Shown: positions 43,416 through 53,316 of the stretch, piece by piece
Position numbering within the stretch: position 1 is the first letter of the stretch
Layout: the number at the start of each line of letters is the position of its first letter
Source of the DNA: Pelosinus baikalensis
GTDB taxonomy: Bacteria; Bacillota; Negativicutes; DSM-13327
Length of the DNA: 64,000 nucleotides
Assembly (NCBI RefSeq): GCF_020819555.1
Contig: NZ_JAJHJB010000006.1
Location: 62,001 to 126,000 of the forward strand
Direction: 5' to 3'
The notes under the pieces: model-generated
Told to the model about the DNA's origin: nothing
Seen by the model: the letters and a program-made list of their open reading frames with translations, nothing else
The model's database searches: none
Position numbers and translations under genes: made by a program

Positions 43416-44337
43416 TAAAATGTATTATTATTATTATATAAGTGAATCGCAAGCAGGAGAGCGTTTAGATGTATTTTTAACTAAACAAATGCCTGATACA
43501 TCTCGTTCTGCAGTACAAAGACTTATCAGTAGTGGAGACGTTATAGTCAACGAAAAAATAGTAAAAGCCAATTACAAGGTGCAAGCGTTAGATGATATTC
43601 AAGTAAGTATACCTGAGATTAAACCTTTAGAATTAACAGCGGAAGAAATTCCACTTGCCATTTTATATGAAGATAATGATATTATTATTATTAATAAATC
43701 CCGGGGCATGGTTGTGCATCCTGCTGCGGGGAATTATAATGGTACATTAGTAAATGCTTTATTAGAACATTGTGAAGATTTGTCAGGCATCAATGGTGTC
43801 GCCCGTCCGGGCATTGTCCATCGTCTAGATAAAGATACTTCAGGTGTTATGGTGGTTGCCAAGAGTGATAGAGCACATGTGAGCCTGGCTAAGCAAATCA
43901 AGGATCGTACGGCCAGTCGGCGTTATTTGGCAATTGTATATGGAAATATTAAGGAAGATCACGGTGTTATTAAGGCACCAATTGGGCGTCATCCTAGTAA
44001 TCGCAAAAAAATGGCAGTAACCTTTACTAATAGTAAAGAAGCAACTACGAAATTTCGTGTGATGGAACGATTTGGTGATTATACCTTAGTAGAATGTAAA
44101 TTGCTCACTGGGCGTACACATCAAATTAGGGTGCATATGACCTATATTGGACATTCCGTTGTTGGTGATCCTAAATATGGGCCTGGACGCATGCCTTTTT
44201 CGATTATCGGGCAGGCTTTGCATTCTGCTGAACTTAGAATCTCTCATCCTGTTACGGAAGAAAGTATGATGTTTACAGCACCTTTACCGGAAGATATGGA
44301 AATGATTTTAAAAGAATTACGGCAAAAAAACATATAA
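43408..44337 (+). CDS. Pseudouridine synthase of the RluA/RluD family
   Basis: A 309-residue protein with an N-terminal S4 domain (about 10-75, AGERLDVFLTKQMPDTSRSA) and a catalytic domain with GIVHRLDKDTSGVM (catalytic Asp) and LLTGRTHQIRVHM. It modifies 23S rRNA, probably at RluD-type positions. AAAGAGGA at 43392-43399 supports ATG 43408 within the lspA end, although ATG 43420 is possible. The lspA-rluD-pyrR order matches B. subtilis. Confidence 0.93.
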   Translation: MGNKMYYYYYISESQAGERLDVFLTKQMPDTSRSAVQRLISSGDVIVNEKIVKANYKVQALDDIQVSIPEIKPLELTAEEIPLAILYEDNDIIIINKSRGMVVHPAAGNYNGTLVNALLEHCEDLSGINGVARPGIVHRLDKDTSGVMVVAKSDRAHVSLAKQIKDRTASRRYLAIVYGNIKEDHGVIKAPIGRHPSNRKKMAVTFTNSKEATTKFRVMERFGDYTLVECKLLTGRTHQIRVHMTYIGHSVVGDPKYGPGRMPFSIIGQALHSAELRISHPVTEESMMFTAPLPEDMEMILKELRQKNI

Positions 44338-44355
44338 TTAGGAAGGGGTAGGGTT

Positions 44356-44907
44356 ATGAGTACTTTAGTAGAGAAAACTGTGATTATGGACGAGCAAGCC
44401 ATAAGACGGGGGCTCATTCGTATTGCTCATGAAATTATTGAGAATAATAAAGGGATTAAAGACTTAATTCTAGTAGGCATAAGAACTCGTGGTGTTCCTT
44501 TAGCAGAACGATTAGCAGCTGAAATAAAGCGCATTGAAGGTGCAGAACTGCCTGTAGGAATTTTAGATATTACTTTATATCGTGATGATTTATCTACACT
44601 TAGCTATCAGCCGATCGTGCATGAAACGCAAATACCTGTTGATATCAATGGTAAAACAATTGTACTGATTGATGATGTATTATACACTGGGCGTACTGTA
44701 CGCGCTGCTCTTGATGCGATTATTGATATTGGACGGCCTAAAGTTATTCAGTTAGCAGTTCTTGTGGATCGTGGCCATCGTGAACTTCCTATTCGTGCGG
44801 ATTATGTAGGGAAGAATGTGCCTACTTCCAGTAAAGAAGTGGTTGGTGTACAATTAATGCCTGTGGATGATGCTGACAAGGTAGTGATTAAGGAATTTGC
44901 CGAGTAA
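44356..44907 (+). CDS. pyrR: Bifunctional pyr operon attenuator/uracil phosphoribosyltransferase PyrR
   Basis: A 183-residue phosphoribosyltransferase-fold protein. VGIRTRGVPLAERLA and the PRPP loop VLIDDVLYTGRTVRAALD are diagnostic, and the protein binds pyr mRNA in response to UMP. No pyrimidine genes or PyrR-binding attenuator follow in this window; a convergent terminator comes next. It therefore acts in trans on pyr genes elsewhere. AGGAAGGGG precedes the ATG. Confidence 0.95.
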   Translation: MSTLVEKTVIMDEQAIRRGLIRIAHEIIENNKGIKDLILVGIRTRGVPLAERLAAEIKRIEGAELPVGILDITLYRDDLSTLSYQPIVHETQIPVDINGKTIVLIDDVLYTGRTVRAALDAIIDIGRPKVIQLAVLVDRGHRELPIRADYVGKNVPTSSKEVVGVQLMPVDDADKVVIKEFAE

Positions 44908-44926
44908 AAAATATAGATTTTAAATA

Positions 44927-44974
44927 ATGTTAAAGACCTTTGCTGTTACAATGACTAGCAAAGGTCTTTAACAT
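44927..44974. terminator. Bidirectional terminator between pyrR and rqcH
   Basis: An 18-bp perfect stem joins 44927-44944 and 44957-44974 over a 12-base loop. It lies between two convergent genes. T-runs are short on both sides, so efficiency is uncertain. Confidence 0.7.
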
Positions 44975-45022
44975 TTGACAATTTAAATTAAAAGAATTGA
45001 TTTGATTTTTTGACAAAGAGGA

Positions 45023-46777
45023 TTACTTTTTTACTAATGAGGCAACTATTTTTTCATCGGGTGTAATATAAATCGTATTTTGGTGATCGTAAATAACAAA
45101 GCCAGGTTTAGCACCAGATGGTTTTTTTACATAACGTCGTTGGGTATAGTCAACAGGTACATTTGATGATTGACTCGCTTTACTATAGTAGGCGGCTAAA
45201 TGAGCGGCTGCTTCAATGGACTGCAGGGGAGGATTTTGAGAACCAGATCTTAAAATAACATGAGACCCTGGGATATCCTTAGTATGGAACCAGATGTCAT
45301 TATGTTGTGCCTGCTTAAAGGTGACAATATCATTTTGACGATTGTTTTTTCCAATTAATATCATTAATCCATCCGGGGTTACGGCTGTTAGAGGAGAGGA
45401 AGGAGGGATGGGCATACGGCGTTTCGTCGCTCTTTTTAGATAGCCTGTGCTAATCAATTCTTCTCGAATATCACCAAGTTCAGAACTATTTGTGGCGTGC
45501 TCAAGAGAAACGGTGATACTTTCAAGATAGGCTATTTCTTCTATGCATTGGCGCAGTTGTCCATCCAATGATTCTTTAGCACGTTTTAATTTATTATATT
45601 TTGTATAATAAGACTGAGCATTTTCTAATGGTGAAAGCCTTGTATCAAAATTTATAATTATTTTGTTGTCATCTAGTGAGTGGCTATATAAATTTTCCAA
45701 GGTGACTTTATCTTGATCTTGCGGTAGGTTGTAGAGGTTTGCCATTAGAATATCGCCACATTCACGAAAAAAATCGGAATTGGCTGCATCAGCTAATTCT
45801 TGTATAAGAATTAGCTTTTTGCGTTGCAAACGATTACTTTCTTCGCTGACAAGCTTTGATAAAATAGTCTGTTCAGGGAGCTGCTTTTTGCCGGAAAGGC
45901 TGTCGGTAAATTCAACGGCCTGACTCATAGTAGAGAAGTTGTGAGCTGTGTATTTAGAAGCTAGATGTTCTAATGGAAAAGACGCAATGCCAGCAAGTTC
46001 GCCTTCTAAATTAGTCATGACAGTGGGGAGTGATTCTCCCCATTTTATGTAACTAATAATACTCTGTGTTGCTTCATTTAAGGCAAGTATGTCCGCGTTA
46101 TCTAAGCTATGAGTGGCAATATCACTAGGTAAACCTGCTCGCCAAAGAATTTCCTTGGCAGTTATAGGACCAATGCCGATTCCTACCTGAATCATAGCTT
46201 TCGTAACAAGAGGTGTTTCTAGAGTCGTTATTGCGTTAAAAAAATCAGATATGGGCGCAGTCAGTAAATTTAAACGCATTTGCCCAGGAGGAAATGTGTA
46301 TTCCATTCGAGGTAAAACTTGTCGTGAACGACTTAAATTTGCGCCAATTCTTTTTATCGCATCCAGTATAATGTTATTTTGTGTGAGAATAATGTTACTA
46401 TGTTTACCCATTAATTCTACAGTTAAATCTTTTGTTGTAATCGTGCCGTCTTCACCACGAAAATCAATAGAAATTAGCGCAATGCGATCAAGGCTATGCT
46501 GGTTGATGTTAGCAATACGACCACCTTCCAGATGTTTTCGTAATAACATACAAAAAGCTGGAGGTGTTGCTGGATTTTCCAAGGCTGCTTCAGTTAAATG
46601 GATACGGGGATGCTTAGGGTTGACTGAGATGAGTAAGCGTAGATTTTCATTGGTCTGCCTAACCCACAAAAGCAATGTATATTTATCGGGCTGAAAGATT
46701 TTATCAATTCTGCCGCCTGTAAGTTTGTTATTTAATTCGATTAACAATGTTGATAGAGATAATCCATCTAGAGCCAT
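45023..46777 (-). CDS. rqcH: NFACT-family ribosome quality control protein RqcH
   Basis: A 584-residue homologue of Rqc2/NEMF, also called fibronectin-binding protein A. The NFACT-N domain carries the Asp97-Arg98 pair (SLDRIA) known to be essential for alanine tailing in B. subtilis RqcH. A helix-hairpin-helix region (about 185-235), a coiled coil (about 300-430) and the NFACT-R domain with DIWFHTKDIPGSHVIL follow. It adds Ala tails to stalled nascent chains on 50S subunits. GGAGG precedes ATG 46777. Confidence 0.95.
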   Translation of the reverse strand: MALDGLSLSTLLIELNNKLTGGRIDKIFQPDKYTLLLWVRQTNENLRLLISVNPKHPRIHLTEAALENPATPPAFCMLLRKHLEGGRIANINQHSLDRIALISIDFRGEDGTITTKDLTVELMGKHSNIILTQNNIILDAIKRIGANLSRSRQVLPRMEYTFPPGQMRLNLLTAPISDFFNAITTLETPLVTKAMIQVGIGIGPITAKEILWRAGLPSDIATHSLDNADILALNEATQSIISYIKWGESLPTVMTNLEGELAGIASFPLEHLASKYTAHNFSTMSQAVEFTDSLSGKKQLPEQTILSKLVSEESNRLQRKKLILIQELADAANSDFFRECGDILMANLYNLPQDQDKVTLENLYSHSLDDNKIIINFDTRLSPLENAQSYYTKYNKLKRAKESLDGQLRQCIEEIAYLESITVSLEHATNSSELGDIREELISTGYLKRATKRRMPIPPSSPLTAVTPDGLMILIGKNNRQNDIVTFKQAQHNDIWFHTKDIPGSHVILRSGSQNPPLQSIEAAAHLAAYYSKASQSSNVPVDYTQRRYVKKPSGAKPGFVIYDHQNTIYITPDEKIVASLVKK

Positions 46778-46846
46778 ATGATAGCCTCCATTTAATAAAA
46801 TACGTATTATGATTCCTACTTATAACTATGTTTTGTAATTTTCACT

Positions 46847-46875
46847 AGTATACCATTTTGCTATTGGACGGTCAA
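46847..46875 (-). promoter_or_regulatory. Sigma-A promoter of rqcH
   Basis: On the - strand, TTGACC (46875-46870) and TATACT (46852-46847) are separated by 17 bases, about 70 bases upstream of the rqcH start. Confidence 0.78.
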
Positions 46876-46943
46876 TTTAGGTCTAATTAGAGGGTGAAAG
46901 GAATAACATGAATAAAAAAAGCACATGGTAGCGAGGTGGCATA

Positions 46944-49694
46944 GTGGCTGATAAATGGTATACGCGTACAGCGCAAGAAGCAATTGAATTTTGGAGAACA
47001 GATCCACATGATGGCTTGACTTCAAGTGAAGTAAAAAGTAGAATCGCTGAATTTGGCTATAATGAAATGGTTGAAAAAGAAAAGACGCCATGGTGGAAAC
47101 GATTTTTTGCCCAATTTCAGGATTTTATGGTTTTAGTCTTGCTAGCGGCTACGCTCATTTCAGCATTCTTAGGAGAATATGTCGATTCAGCAACGATTTT
47201 AGCAATTGTAATGATCAATGCCATATTAGGCTTTGTTCAGGAACATCGAGCAGAAAAATCAATGGCAGCGTTAAGAACAATGGTTGCGCCGGTGGCTCAT
47301 GTGATTCGTAATGGTATACTGCAGCAAGTAAAAGCGCGGGAAATGGTGCCAGGTGACATTATGGCTTTAGAATCTGGGGATCGCATTGCTGCTGATGCCA
47401 GATTAATAGATGTGAAAAATATGGAAGTGGATGAAGCTACTTTAACCGGTGAATCTCTGCCTGTACGTAAAATCGTAGATAAAGAATATAAGGAAAGCAG
47501 TTCTTTGGGTGATCGTAAGAATATGGTGTATGCTGGAACCAGTATTGTTAAAGGGCGAGGCAAGGCTGTAGTCTGCGCTACAGGTATGGCAACTGAGGTG
47601 GGACATATTGCTCATATGATTCAAGATGTGGAACATGAAAGTACACCGCTGGAACGACGCCTAGAGTCTTTAGGGCGTTGGTTAGTATGGGGATGTTTAC
47701 TGATTTGTGTAGTAGTTGTTGTGACAGGCGTGCTCAAAGGGGAACCATTATTATTAATGTGTATGGCAGGAATTAGTTTGGCAGTAGCTGCGATTCCCGA
47801 AGGATTGCCAGCCATCGTTACAGTTGCATTGGCCTTAGGTGTACAGCGTATGATAAAGCGCAATGCTATTATCAGAAAACTGCCTGCTGTTGAGACGCTT
47901 GGTTGTACAACGGTGATTTGTTCCGACAAAACTGGAACTCTTACTCAAAATGCTATGACCGTAAAAAGAATTTTTACATCTGGAAATATTTATGAAGTAA
48001 CCGGTAATGGTTATGAAATAAAGGGAAATTTTTTATTAAACAAGCAGGAATTTGATCCTGCAAAGGATAAATGTTTATTACATTGCCTAGAAATTGGTGT
48101 ATTGTGTAATAATAGTATTTTAAAGCATAATAATATAGGGATAACTGGTTTATGGCGTCGTGAAGCGAATGGCGGCTGGTCTATTGAAGGTGATCCAACA
48201 GAAGGTGCTATTGTGATTGCCGCTGCTAAAGCCAACATATGGCGTTTAGCAGCCGAAAAACATCAGCAGCGATTAGCTGAAATCCCCTTTGAATCAGAAC
48301 GTTGTCGGATGTCAGTTATTTATGAGAAAAACAATCGAAATGTTATTTATGTGAAGGGTGCTCCGGATATCATTTTAGACATGTGCCAGCATTATAGCAC
48401 TAATAAAGGGGAAGTCCTGCTGACGTCAGAAACAAAAGCTGAAATACTGACAGCCAATGAAAGAATGACAGACCAGGCCCTTAGAGTATTAGCTGTAGCA
48501 TATCGTCAGCTAACTAAGGTGGAAGCTAGTCATGTGAGTGAAGAGCTGGAAAAAGATCTGGTTTTCGTAGGCCTAATCGGGATGATCGATCCTCCGCGGC
48601 AAGAAGTCAAGCCTGCCATTGCGTTATGCCGACAAGCTGGCATAAAGACAGTTATGATTACGGGGGATCATCGCAACACGGCTGTAGCGATTGCCAAAGA
48701 GCTGCAAATTTTTAAAGAAGACAAAAATCAGGCTCTGACTGGTACCGAACTCGATGAATTAGACGATACGGAGTTAACTAACATTATTAATCGTGTTACC
48801 GTCTATGCACGTGTATCTCCTGCCCACAAATTACGTATTGTAAAAGCTTTAAAACGGCAGGGACATATCGTTGCAATGACTGGTGATGGTGTGAATGATG
48901 CACCAGCAATAAAAGAAGCGGACATTGGCATTGCAATGGGAACGGCTGGGACTGATGTTACAAAAGAAGCTGCTTCTATGGTGCTAGCCGATGATAACTT
49001 TGCAACGATTGTTGCTGCTGTGGAAGAGGGACGTGGCATTTATGATAATATTCGTAAATTTATTCGCTATTTGCTATCCTGTAATTTAGGTGAAGTACTT
49101 ACGATGTTTATTGCGACCATTGCAGGATTACCATTACCCTTATTGCCAGTGCAAATTTTATGGGTTAATTTAGTGACAGATGGTTTGCCAGCCATGGCAT
49201 TAGGTGTTGATCCTAACAATCATGACATTATGAATCGGCCGCCGAGAAATCCGAAAGAAAGTGTATTTTCTCGTGGACTCAGTCGTAAGATTATTGCTCG
49301 AGGTTTACAAATTGGCATGAGTACGGTATTTGTTTTTGCTATAGTGTACTTTTTAAAGAATGATTTAGCAGAAGCGAGAACGATGGCTTTTTGTACGTTG
49401 GTTTTCTCTCAAATGTTTCATGTTTTTGATTGTCGTTCAGAAGTTTACAATGTCTTTGAAATTGGGATATTTAAAAATCAATACTTGATATTAGCAACCT
49501 TCTGTTCTCTTTTAATGCAGTTACTAGTTATTTATCATCCATTTATGCAAGAGGTTTTTGCTACTGTTCCACTAGGGATAGAAGATTGGGTCGTTATTCT
49601 ATTTGTCTCAGGCTGGACCTTTATAATAAGTGCTGCAAGACATTTATTTTTCCGCAGACGTGTATTACGCTCTGTTTTTGGGCGGGTACATTAA
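46944..49694 (+). CDS. Calcium-translocating-type P-type ATPase
   Basis: A 916-residue P2-type ATPase. It has an N-terminal cation ATPase domain, TGES in the actuator domain, PEGLP in membrane helix 4, the phosphorylation motif DKTGTLT with Asp328, MTGDGVNDAPA in the hinge, and a C-terminal bundle of membrane helices. The IPEGLPA site and overall length fit SERCA/PMR1-like Ca2+ pumps; Mn2+ or Mg2+ cannot be excluded. The start is GTG 46944 behind GAGGTGG. A seven-residue frame (46909-46932) precedes it. Confidence 0.9.
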   Translation: MADKWYTRTAQEAIEFWRTDPHDGLTSSEVKSRIAEFGYNEMVEKEKTPWWKRFFAQFQDFMVLVLLAATLISAFLGEYVDSATILAIVMINAILGFVQEHRAEKSMAALRTMVAPVAHVIRNGILQQVKAREMVPGDIMALESGDRIAADARLIDVKNMEVDEATLTGESLPVRKIVDKEYKESSSLGDRKNMVYAGTSIVKGRGKAVVCATGMATEVGHIAHMIQDVEHESTPLERRLESLGRWLVWGCLLICVVVVVTGVLKGEPLLLMCMAGISLAVAAIPEGLPAIVTVALALGVQRMIKRNAIIRKLPAVETLGCTTVICSDKTGTLTQNAMTVKRIFTSGNIYEVTGNGYEIKGNFLLNKQEFDPAKDKCLLHCLEIGVLCNNSILKHNNIGITGLWRREANGGWSIEGDPTEGAIVIAAAKANIWRLAAEKHQQRLAEIPFESERCRMSVIYEKNNRNVIYVKGAPDIILDMCQHYSTNKGEVLLTSETKAEILTANERMTDQALRVLAVAYRQLTKVEASHVSEELEKDLVFVGLIGMIDPPRQEVKPAIALCRQAGIKTVMITGDHRNTAVAIAKELQIFKEDKNQALTGTELDELDDTELTNIINRVTVYARVSPAHKLRIVKALKRQGHIVAMTGDGVNDAPAIKEADIGIAMGTAGTDVTKEAASMVLADDNFATIVAAVEEGRGIYDNIRKFIRYLLSCNLGEVLTMFIATIAGLPLPLLPVQILWVNLVTDGLPAMALGVDPNNHDIMNRPPRNPKESVFSRGLSRKIIARGLQIGMSTVFVFAIVYFLKNDLAEARTMAFCTLVFSQMFHVFDCRSEVYNVFEIGIFKNQYLILATFCSLLMQLLVIYHPFMQEVFATVPLGIEDWVVILFVSGWTFIISAARHLFFRRRVLRSVFGRVH

Positions 49695-49729
49695 ATAAAT
49701 TATTTAATTCATAATGAGGAGAATATAAT

Positions 49730-50566
49730 ATGAAGTTTAATTTTAGCAAATGGCATGGACTAGGTAATGATTTTGTGATTGTTAATGGACTTGAAGAAAA
49801 AATTAACAATTACAATGAAATGGCAATTCAGGTTTGTGATCGATATTTTGGAATCGGTGCTGATGGGCTAGTCGTTATTTTGCCTTCAGCAGTAGCGGAT
49901 TTTCAAATGCGAATTTTTAATTCAGATGGCAGTGAGGCTGAAATGTGTGGCAATGTTACAAGATGCATTGCTCGATATGTTTTTGAGTATGGTTTAACGG
50001 ATAAGAAAAAAATTACGCTAGAAACGAAAGCAGGTCTTATTAAGCCAGAATTAATCTTTATTGATGATGTGCTTAGTACTATACGGGTTGATATGGGAGA
50101 ACCTCGTCTGAAACGTGGGGAATTACCTATGGTTGGTAATGAAGATGAGCAGGTTGTTGATGAAGTTTTAGAAATAGATGGCACTGAACATCGAATCACT
50201 GGTGTATCAATGGGCAATCCTCATTGTATCCTTTTCGTTGACGATATTACTGGTATTAACCTAAGCGATATTGGAGCTAAAATTGAAACGCATGCTGCCT
50301 TTCCAAAGAAAACCAATGTAGAATTTGTGCAAGTATTAAATAAACAAAACTTACGTATGCGTGTTTGGGAAAGAGGAGCTGGTGTTACGATGGCTTGTGG
50401 TACAGGTGCCTGCGCTACATTAGTTGCAGCCGTATTAAATGGAAAAACGGACCGTCAGGCTACTGTTGAATTAGATGGGGGACAGTTACTGATTGAATGG
50501 GGTCCAGATAATCATATCTATATGTCTGGTCCTGCAGTGGAAGTTTTTCGGGGAACATACTTATAA
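49730..50566 (+). CDS. dapF: Diaminopimelate epimerase
   Basis: Converts LL- to meso-diaminopimelate, the substrate of MurE, and feeds lysine synthesis. The 278-residue protein has two half-barrels with the catalytic thiols Cys73 in EMCGNVTRC and Cys223 in MACGTGAC. The usual third residue of the first motif (CGNG or CGNA) is Val76 here. GNPHCILFVDD and the N-terminal KWHGLGNDF are typical. GAGGAGA precedes ATG 49730, 35 bases after the ATPase gene. Confidence 0.96.
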   Translation: MKFNFSKWHGLGNDFVIVNGLEEKINNYNEMAIQVCDRYFGIGADGLVVILPSAVADFQMRIFNSDGSEAEMCGNVTRCIARYVFEYGLTDKKKITLETKAGLIKPELIFIDDVLSTIRVDMGEPRLKRGELPMVGNEDEQVVDEVLEIDGTEHRITGVSMGNPHCILFVDDITGINLSDIGAKIETHAAFPKKTNVEFVQVLNKQNLRMRVWERGAGVTMACGTGACATLVAAVLNGKTDRQATVELDGGQLLIEWGPDNHIYMSGPAVEVFRGTYL

Positions 50567-50596
50567 TTCTAATTTGATTTAGCTTTTATAGAAAGT

Positions 50597-50641
50597 AAGA
50601 AATCCAACTTCTCTGCATATATGAAGTTGGATTTCTTTATC
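50597..50641 (+). terminator. Terminator after dapF
   Basis: A 15-bp perfect stem joins 50597-50611 and 50623-50637 over an 11-base loop. A short T-containing tail follows. Confidence 0.8.
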
Positions 50642-50723
50642 CACTTGTTGCTGTGATAAGGAGATTTTTATGCTTTATCATTTACAGTGTAAATAATATG
50701 CTTCATAAAGTGAGGTGCTTAAA

Positions 50724-51323
50724 ATGAGATTTATTGTTTTGACAATTATTTTTTCAGTACTATTCGTTACCCAAACATTGGCGATTTCTTCTATTAATTT
50801 GGATGTGATTAAAGAGGCACAGGATTATGGAAAGTTAAGGAATAAAGATTCATTGCAAGAGTTTTTGTTGCCATGGATCTCTTATGAAGAAAAGGCTGAA
50901 AAATTAAATGGTACGACTGAACGTTCCTATTTGTACACTTCTTATTTGTTAATTGCTACAGATGCTAGAGAGAAAAGCTTGAATGGTCATGATATTGCCA
51001 TACTAGACAGCGAAGAAGTATTAGAAAATTATTCAGGCTTATTGAGTTTTAGCACAGTTTTATTTGGAGAAAAAGAGGATTTTGCAAAAGATGCTAGTGT
51101 TATCGTTAAACAAGATAATAATGTAATTAAGGCATACCAAATGATAATACCGGCAGAGGGAGAAAAAGTGCATCTGGATAAAGGACAAACCATATTTAAT
51201 GCTCAATGTTATTTTTATTTTTTTGAAAAAGACATTGTGCCTGACCTTCCTATAATATTATCGGTTAGAACGACTGATCAGAAAGATCATAATTTTTACT
51301 TTGATTTGGAGAAAATAAAATAG
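50724..51323 (+). CDS. Hypothetical exported protein, 199 residues
   Basis: Not recognised. MRFIVLTIIFSVLFVTQTLA is a signal peptide with probable cleavage after TLA. The mature protein is acidic and contains conserved-looking segments EFLLPWISYEEKAEK, YTSYLLIATDAREKSL and FEKDIVPDLPIILSVRT. There is no lipobox cysteine and no C-terminal membrane anchor, so it should be periplasmic or secreted. GAGG at 50712-50715 supports ATG 50724. It stands alone between the dapF terminator and yicC. Confidence 0.75.
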   Translation: MRFIVLTIIFSVLFVTQTLAISSINLDVIKEAQDYGKLRNKDSLQEFLLPWISYEEKAEKLNGTTERSYLYTSYLLIATDAREKSLNGHDIAILDSEEVLENYSGLLSFSTVLFGEKEDFAKDASVIVKQDNNVIKAYQMIIPAEGEKVHLDKGQTIFNAQCYFYFFEKDIVPDLPIILSVRTTDQKDHNFYFDLEKIK

Positions 51324-51463
51324 TCATATTTAAAACCTTTACGTGATAGATATTCAATGAAAAAGGGATTTAAGAGAAGCATGGAGAAGTATTTATATAA
51401 AGAATTGGATAATTGTGATTTTATCGTTAATAATAAAATCCGTAAAGAGAGGAGCTATTTTAC

Positions 51464-52348
51464 GTGATTAAAAGTATGACTGGTTTTGGTCGTGGAGAAT
51501 TTCAGGATAATGAGCATCGACTCATTGTAGAAATTAAAGCAGTAAATCATCGTTACAATGAAATTGTTATCCGGATGCCGAAAAATCTGGGGCCACTTGA
51601 AGATAAAATCCGGCGCAGTGTGTCAAGCCTGCTAGTAAGAGGCCGGATTGATGTTTTTATAACGATGGATGAATATGGGCAAAAGAAAAAGGCTGTGCGA
51701 ATTGACAAAGAGTTAGCAATAGCCTATAATAAAGCTTTAAAAGATTTAGGGGATTTATTTTCTATATCAGTAAATGATAATATTCAGCAGATTGCTAAAT
51801 TCCCAGATGTGATTAAGGTTGAAGAAGTAACGGAAGATGTTTTAATCTTGTGGCCGAAGCTAAACCAGGCAGTTAAGATGGCACTTACTAATCTCATGAG
51901 TATGCGTTTAGCGGAAGGGCGAAACATTCAGCAGGACTTAGTCTTGCGCATTACGGATATTGAATCCTATATCACTGCAGTAGAAAAACGTGCGCCGCAG
52001 GTTTTGGTTGAATATAAAGAGAAAATACTAGGTCGCATGCGAGAATTGCTGGCTACGATCGGTGAAGAACCTGATGCTGGTCGGTTACTACAAGAAACGG
52101 CTTTATTTGCGGATCGCACCAGTATTACAGAAGAGTTAGTACGTTTAAAAAGTCATTTAACTCAATTTCGGGCTGCATTGAACGCCGATGATGCAGTTGG
52201 CAGGAAATTAGATTTTATTGTGCAGGAAATTAACCGTGAAACCAATACAATTGCCTCTAAAGCCAATGATTTTAATGTTGCTAATATCGTAGTCGAAATT
52301 AAAAGTGAAATTGAGAAGGTCAGAGAGCAAATTCAAAACATAGAGTAA
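51464..52348 (+). CDS. YicC/YloC family endoribonuclease
   Basis: A 294-residue protein with the family N-terminus KSMTGFGRGEFQ, KAVNHRYNEIVIRMP, the GRIDVFI segment and the C-terminal DUF1732 part RKLDFIVQEINRETNTIASKAND. YicC of E. coli and YloC of B. subtilis are reported RNases that act on small RNAs and mRNAs. The start is GTG 51464 behind AGAGAGGAG. It begins the yicC-remA-gmk-rpoZ-coaBC series found in many Firmicutes. Confidence 0.93.
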   Translation: MIKSMTGFGRGEFQDNEHRLIVEIKAVNHRYNEIVIRMPKNLGPLEDKIRRSVSSLLVRGRIDVFITMDEYGQKKKAVRIDKELAIAYNKALKDLGDLFSISVNDNIQQIAKFPDVIKVEEVTEDVLILWPKLNQAVKMALTNLMSMRLAEGRNIQQDLVLRITDIESYITAVEKRAPQVLVEYKEKILGRMRELLATIGEEPDAGRLLQETALFADRTSITEELVRLKSHLTQFRAALNADDAVGRKLDFIVQEINRETNTIASKANDFNVANIVVEIKSEIEKVREQIQNIE

Positions 52349-52389
52349 TATAAAGATAAACTGGGATACAAACGTAAGGGGGATTTTTT

Positions 52390-52656
52390 GTGGAAATTAA
52401 ACTTATTAATATTGGGTTTGGTAACATTGTGTCTGCTAATCGAATTATTTCGATTGTGAGTCCTGAATCTGCGCCGATTAAAAGGATTATCCAAGAGGCT
52501 CGTGATCGGGGAATGTTGATTGATGCAACTTATGGACGCCGTACCCGAGCCGTGATCATAACCGATAGTGATCATGTTATTTTATCCGCTGTGCAACCAG
52601 AAACGGTAGCGCATCGTCTTGCCAGTAAAGAAACGAGTGAAGACACTGCAGAATAG
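52390..52656 (+). CDS. remA: RemA/DUF370 family regulatory protein
   Basis: An 88-residue DNA-binding protein. In B. subtilis RemA activates biofilm matrix and osmoprotection genes. NIGFGNIVSANRIISIVSPESAPIKR and ATYGRRTRAVIITDSDHVILSAVQPETV are the conserved DUF370 core. AAGGGGGA precedes GTG 52390. The place between yicC and gmk is conserved. Confidence 0.93.
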   Translation: MEIKLINIGFGNIVSANRIISIVSPESAPIKRIIQEARDRGMLIDATYGRRTRAVIITDSDHVILSAVQPETVAHRLASKETSEDTAE

Positions 52657-52680
52657 CAGAAAATGAAAGGAGTAGCAGTT

Positions 52681-53295
52681 GTGGCAAAAGAAGGAATTTT
52701 ACTTGTGTTATCTGGTCCATCGGGAGCAGGTAAGGGGACAATTTGTCAAGAATTGCTGCGTACTTATCCTGAGTTACATTATTCTATATCGGCTACTACA
52801 CGCAAAGCCCGTGTTGGAGAGGAACATGGAGTTAACTATTGGTTTGTATCTCATGACGAGTTTCAGAATATGATTCAAGATGATGAACTCTTAGAGTGGG
52901 CTGAGGTTTATGGGAACTTTTATGGAACACCCTGTCGTCAAGTAAAAAAATTACTAAATGATGGCAAGGATGTTGTCTTAGAAATTGATGCACAGGGAGC
53001 TACGCAGATTAAAAGGAAATTTCCGCAAGGTGTATTTGTCTATATAGCACCGCCATCTTTAGATGAATTGGCTAATCGCATACATAAACGAGGGACAGAT
53101 AGCTTAGATGTAATCAAAAATAGGTTAAGTTGTGCTAATAATGAATTGTCATATGTACATAATTATAATTATGTAGTAGTCAATGATAAGGTACAAGTGG
53201 CAACGAATAAAGTGGCTGCAATTATTACAGCCGAAAAGTGTCAAGTAGTACGAAATTGTAATATAGTAAAAGAAATTTTAACGAATATTAAATAA
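52681..53295 (+). CDS. gmk: Guanylate kinase
   Basis: Phosphorylates GMP to GDP. From GTG 52681 the protein has 204 residues, with the P-loop GPSGAGKGT at 12-20, SATTRKARVGEEHGVNYWF (GMP-binding) and VVLEIDAQGATQIK. The frame is open from ATG 52663, but GGAG at 52669-52672 lies inside that stretch and fits GTG 52681. Confidence 0.96.
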   Translation: MAKEGILLVLSGPSGAGKGTICQELLRTYPELHYSISATTRKARVGEEHGVNYWFVSHDEFQNMIQDDELLEWAEVYGNFYGTPCRQVKKLLNDGKDVVLEIDAQGATQIKRKFPQGVFVYIAPPSLDELANRIHKRGTDSLDVIKNRLSCANNELSYVHNYNYVVVNDKVQVATNKVAAIITAEKCQVVRNCNIVKEILTNIK

Positions 53296-53316
53296 ATAAA
53301 AATTAGGGGGACTACT

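Noticed and set aside
44356..44907. A pyr operon attenuator controlled by PyrR in this window
   Set aside because: No pyrimidine biosynthesis gene or PyrR-binding leader follows pyrR; the hairpin after it is shared with a convergent gene.
46909..46932. Seven-residue frame with AAAGGAA site just before the P-type ATPase
   Set aside because: Too short to support as a gene. It could be a leader peptide, but no attenuator structure or codon run was seen.
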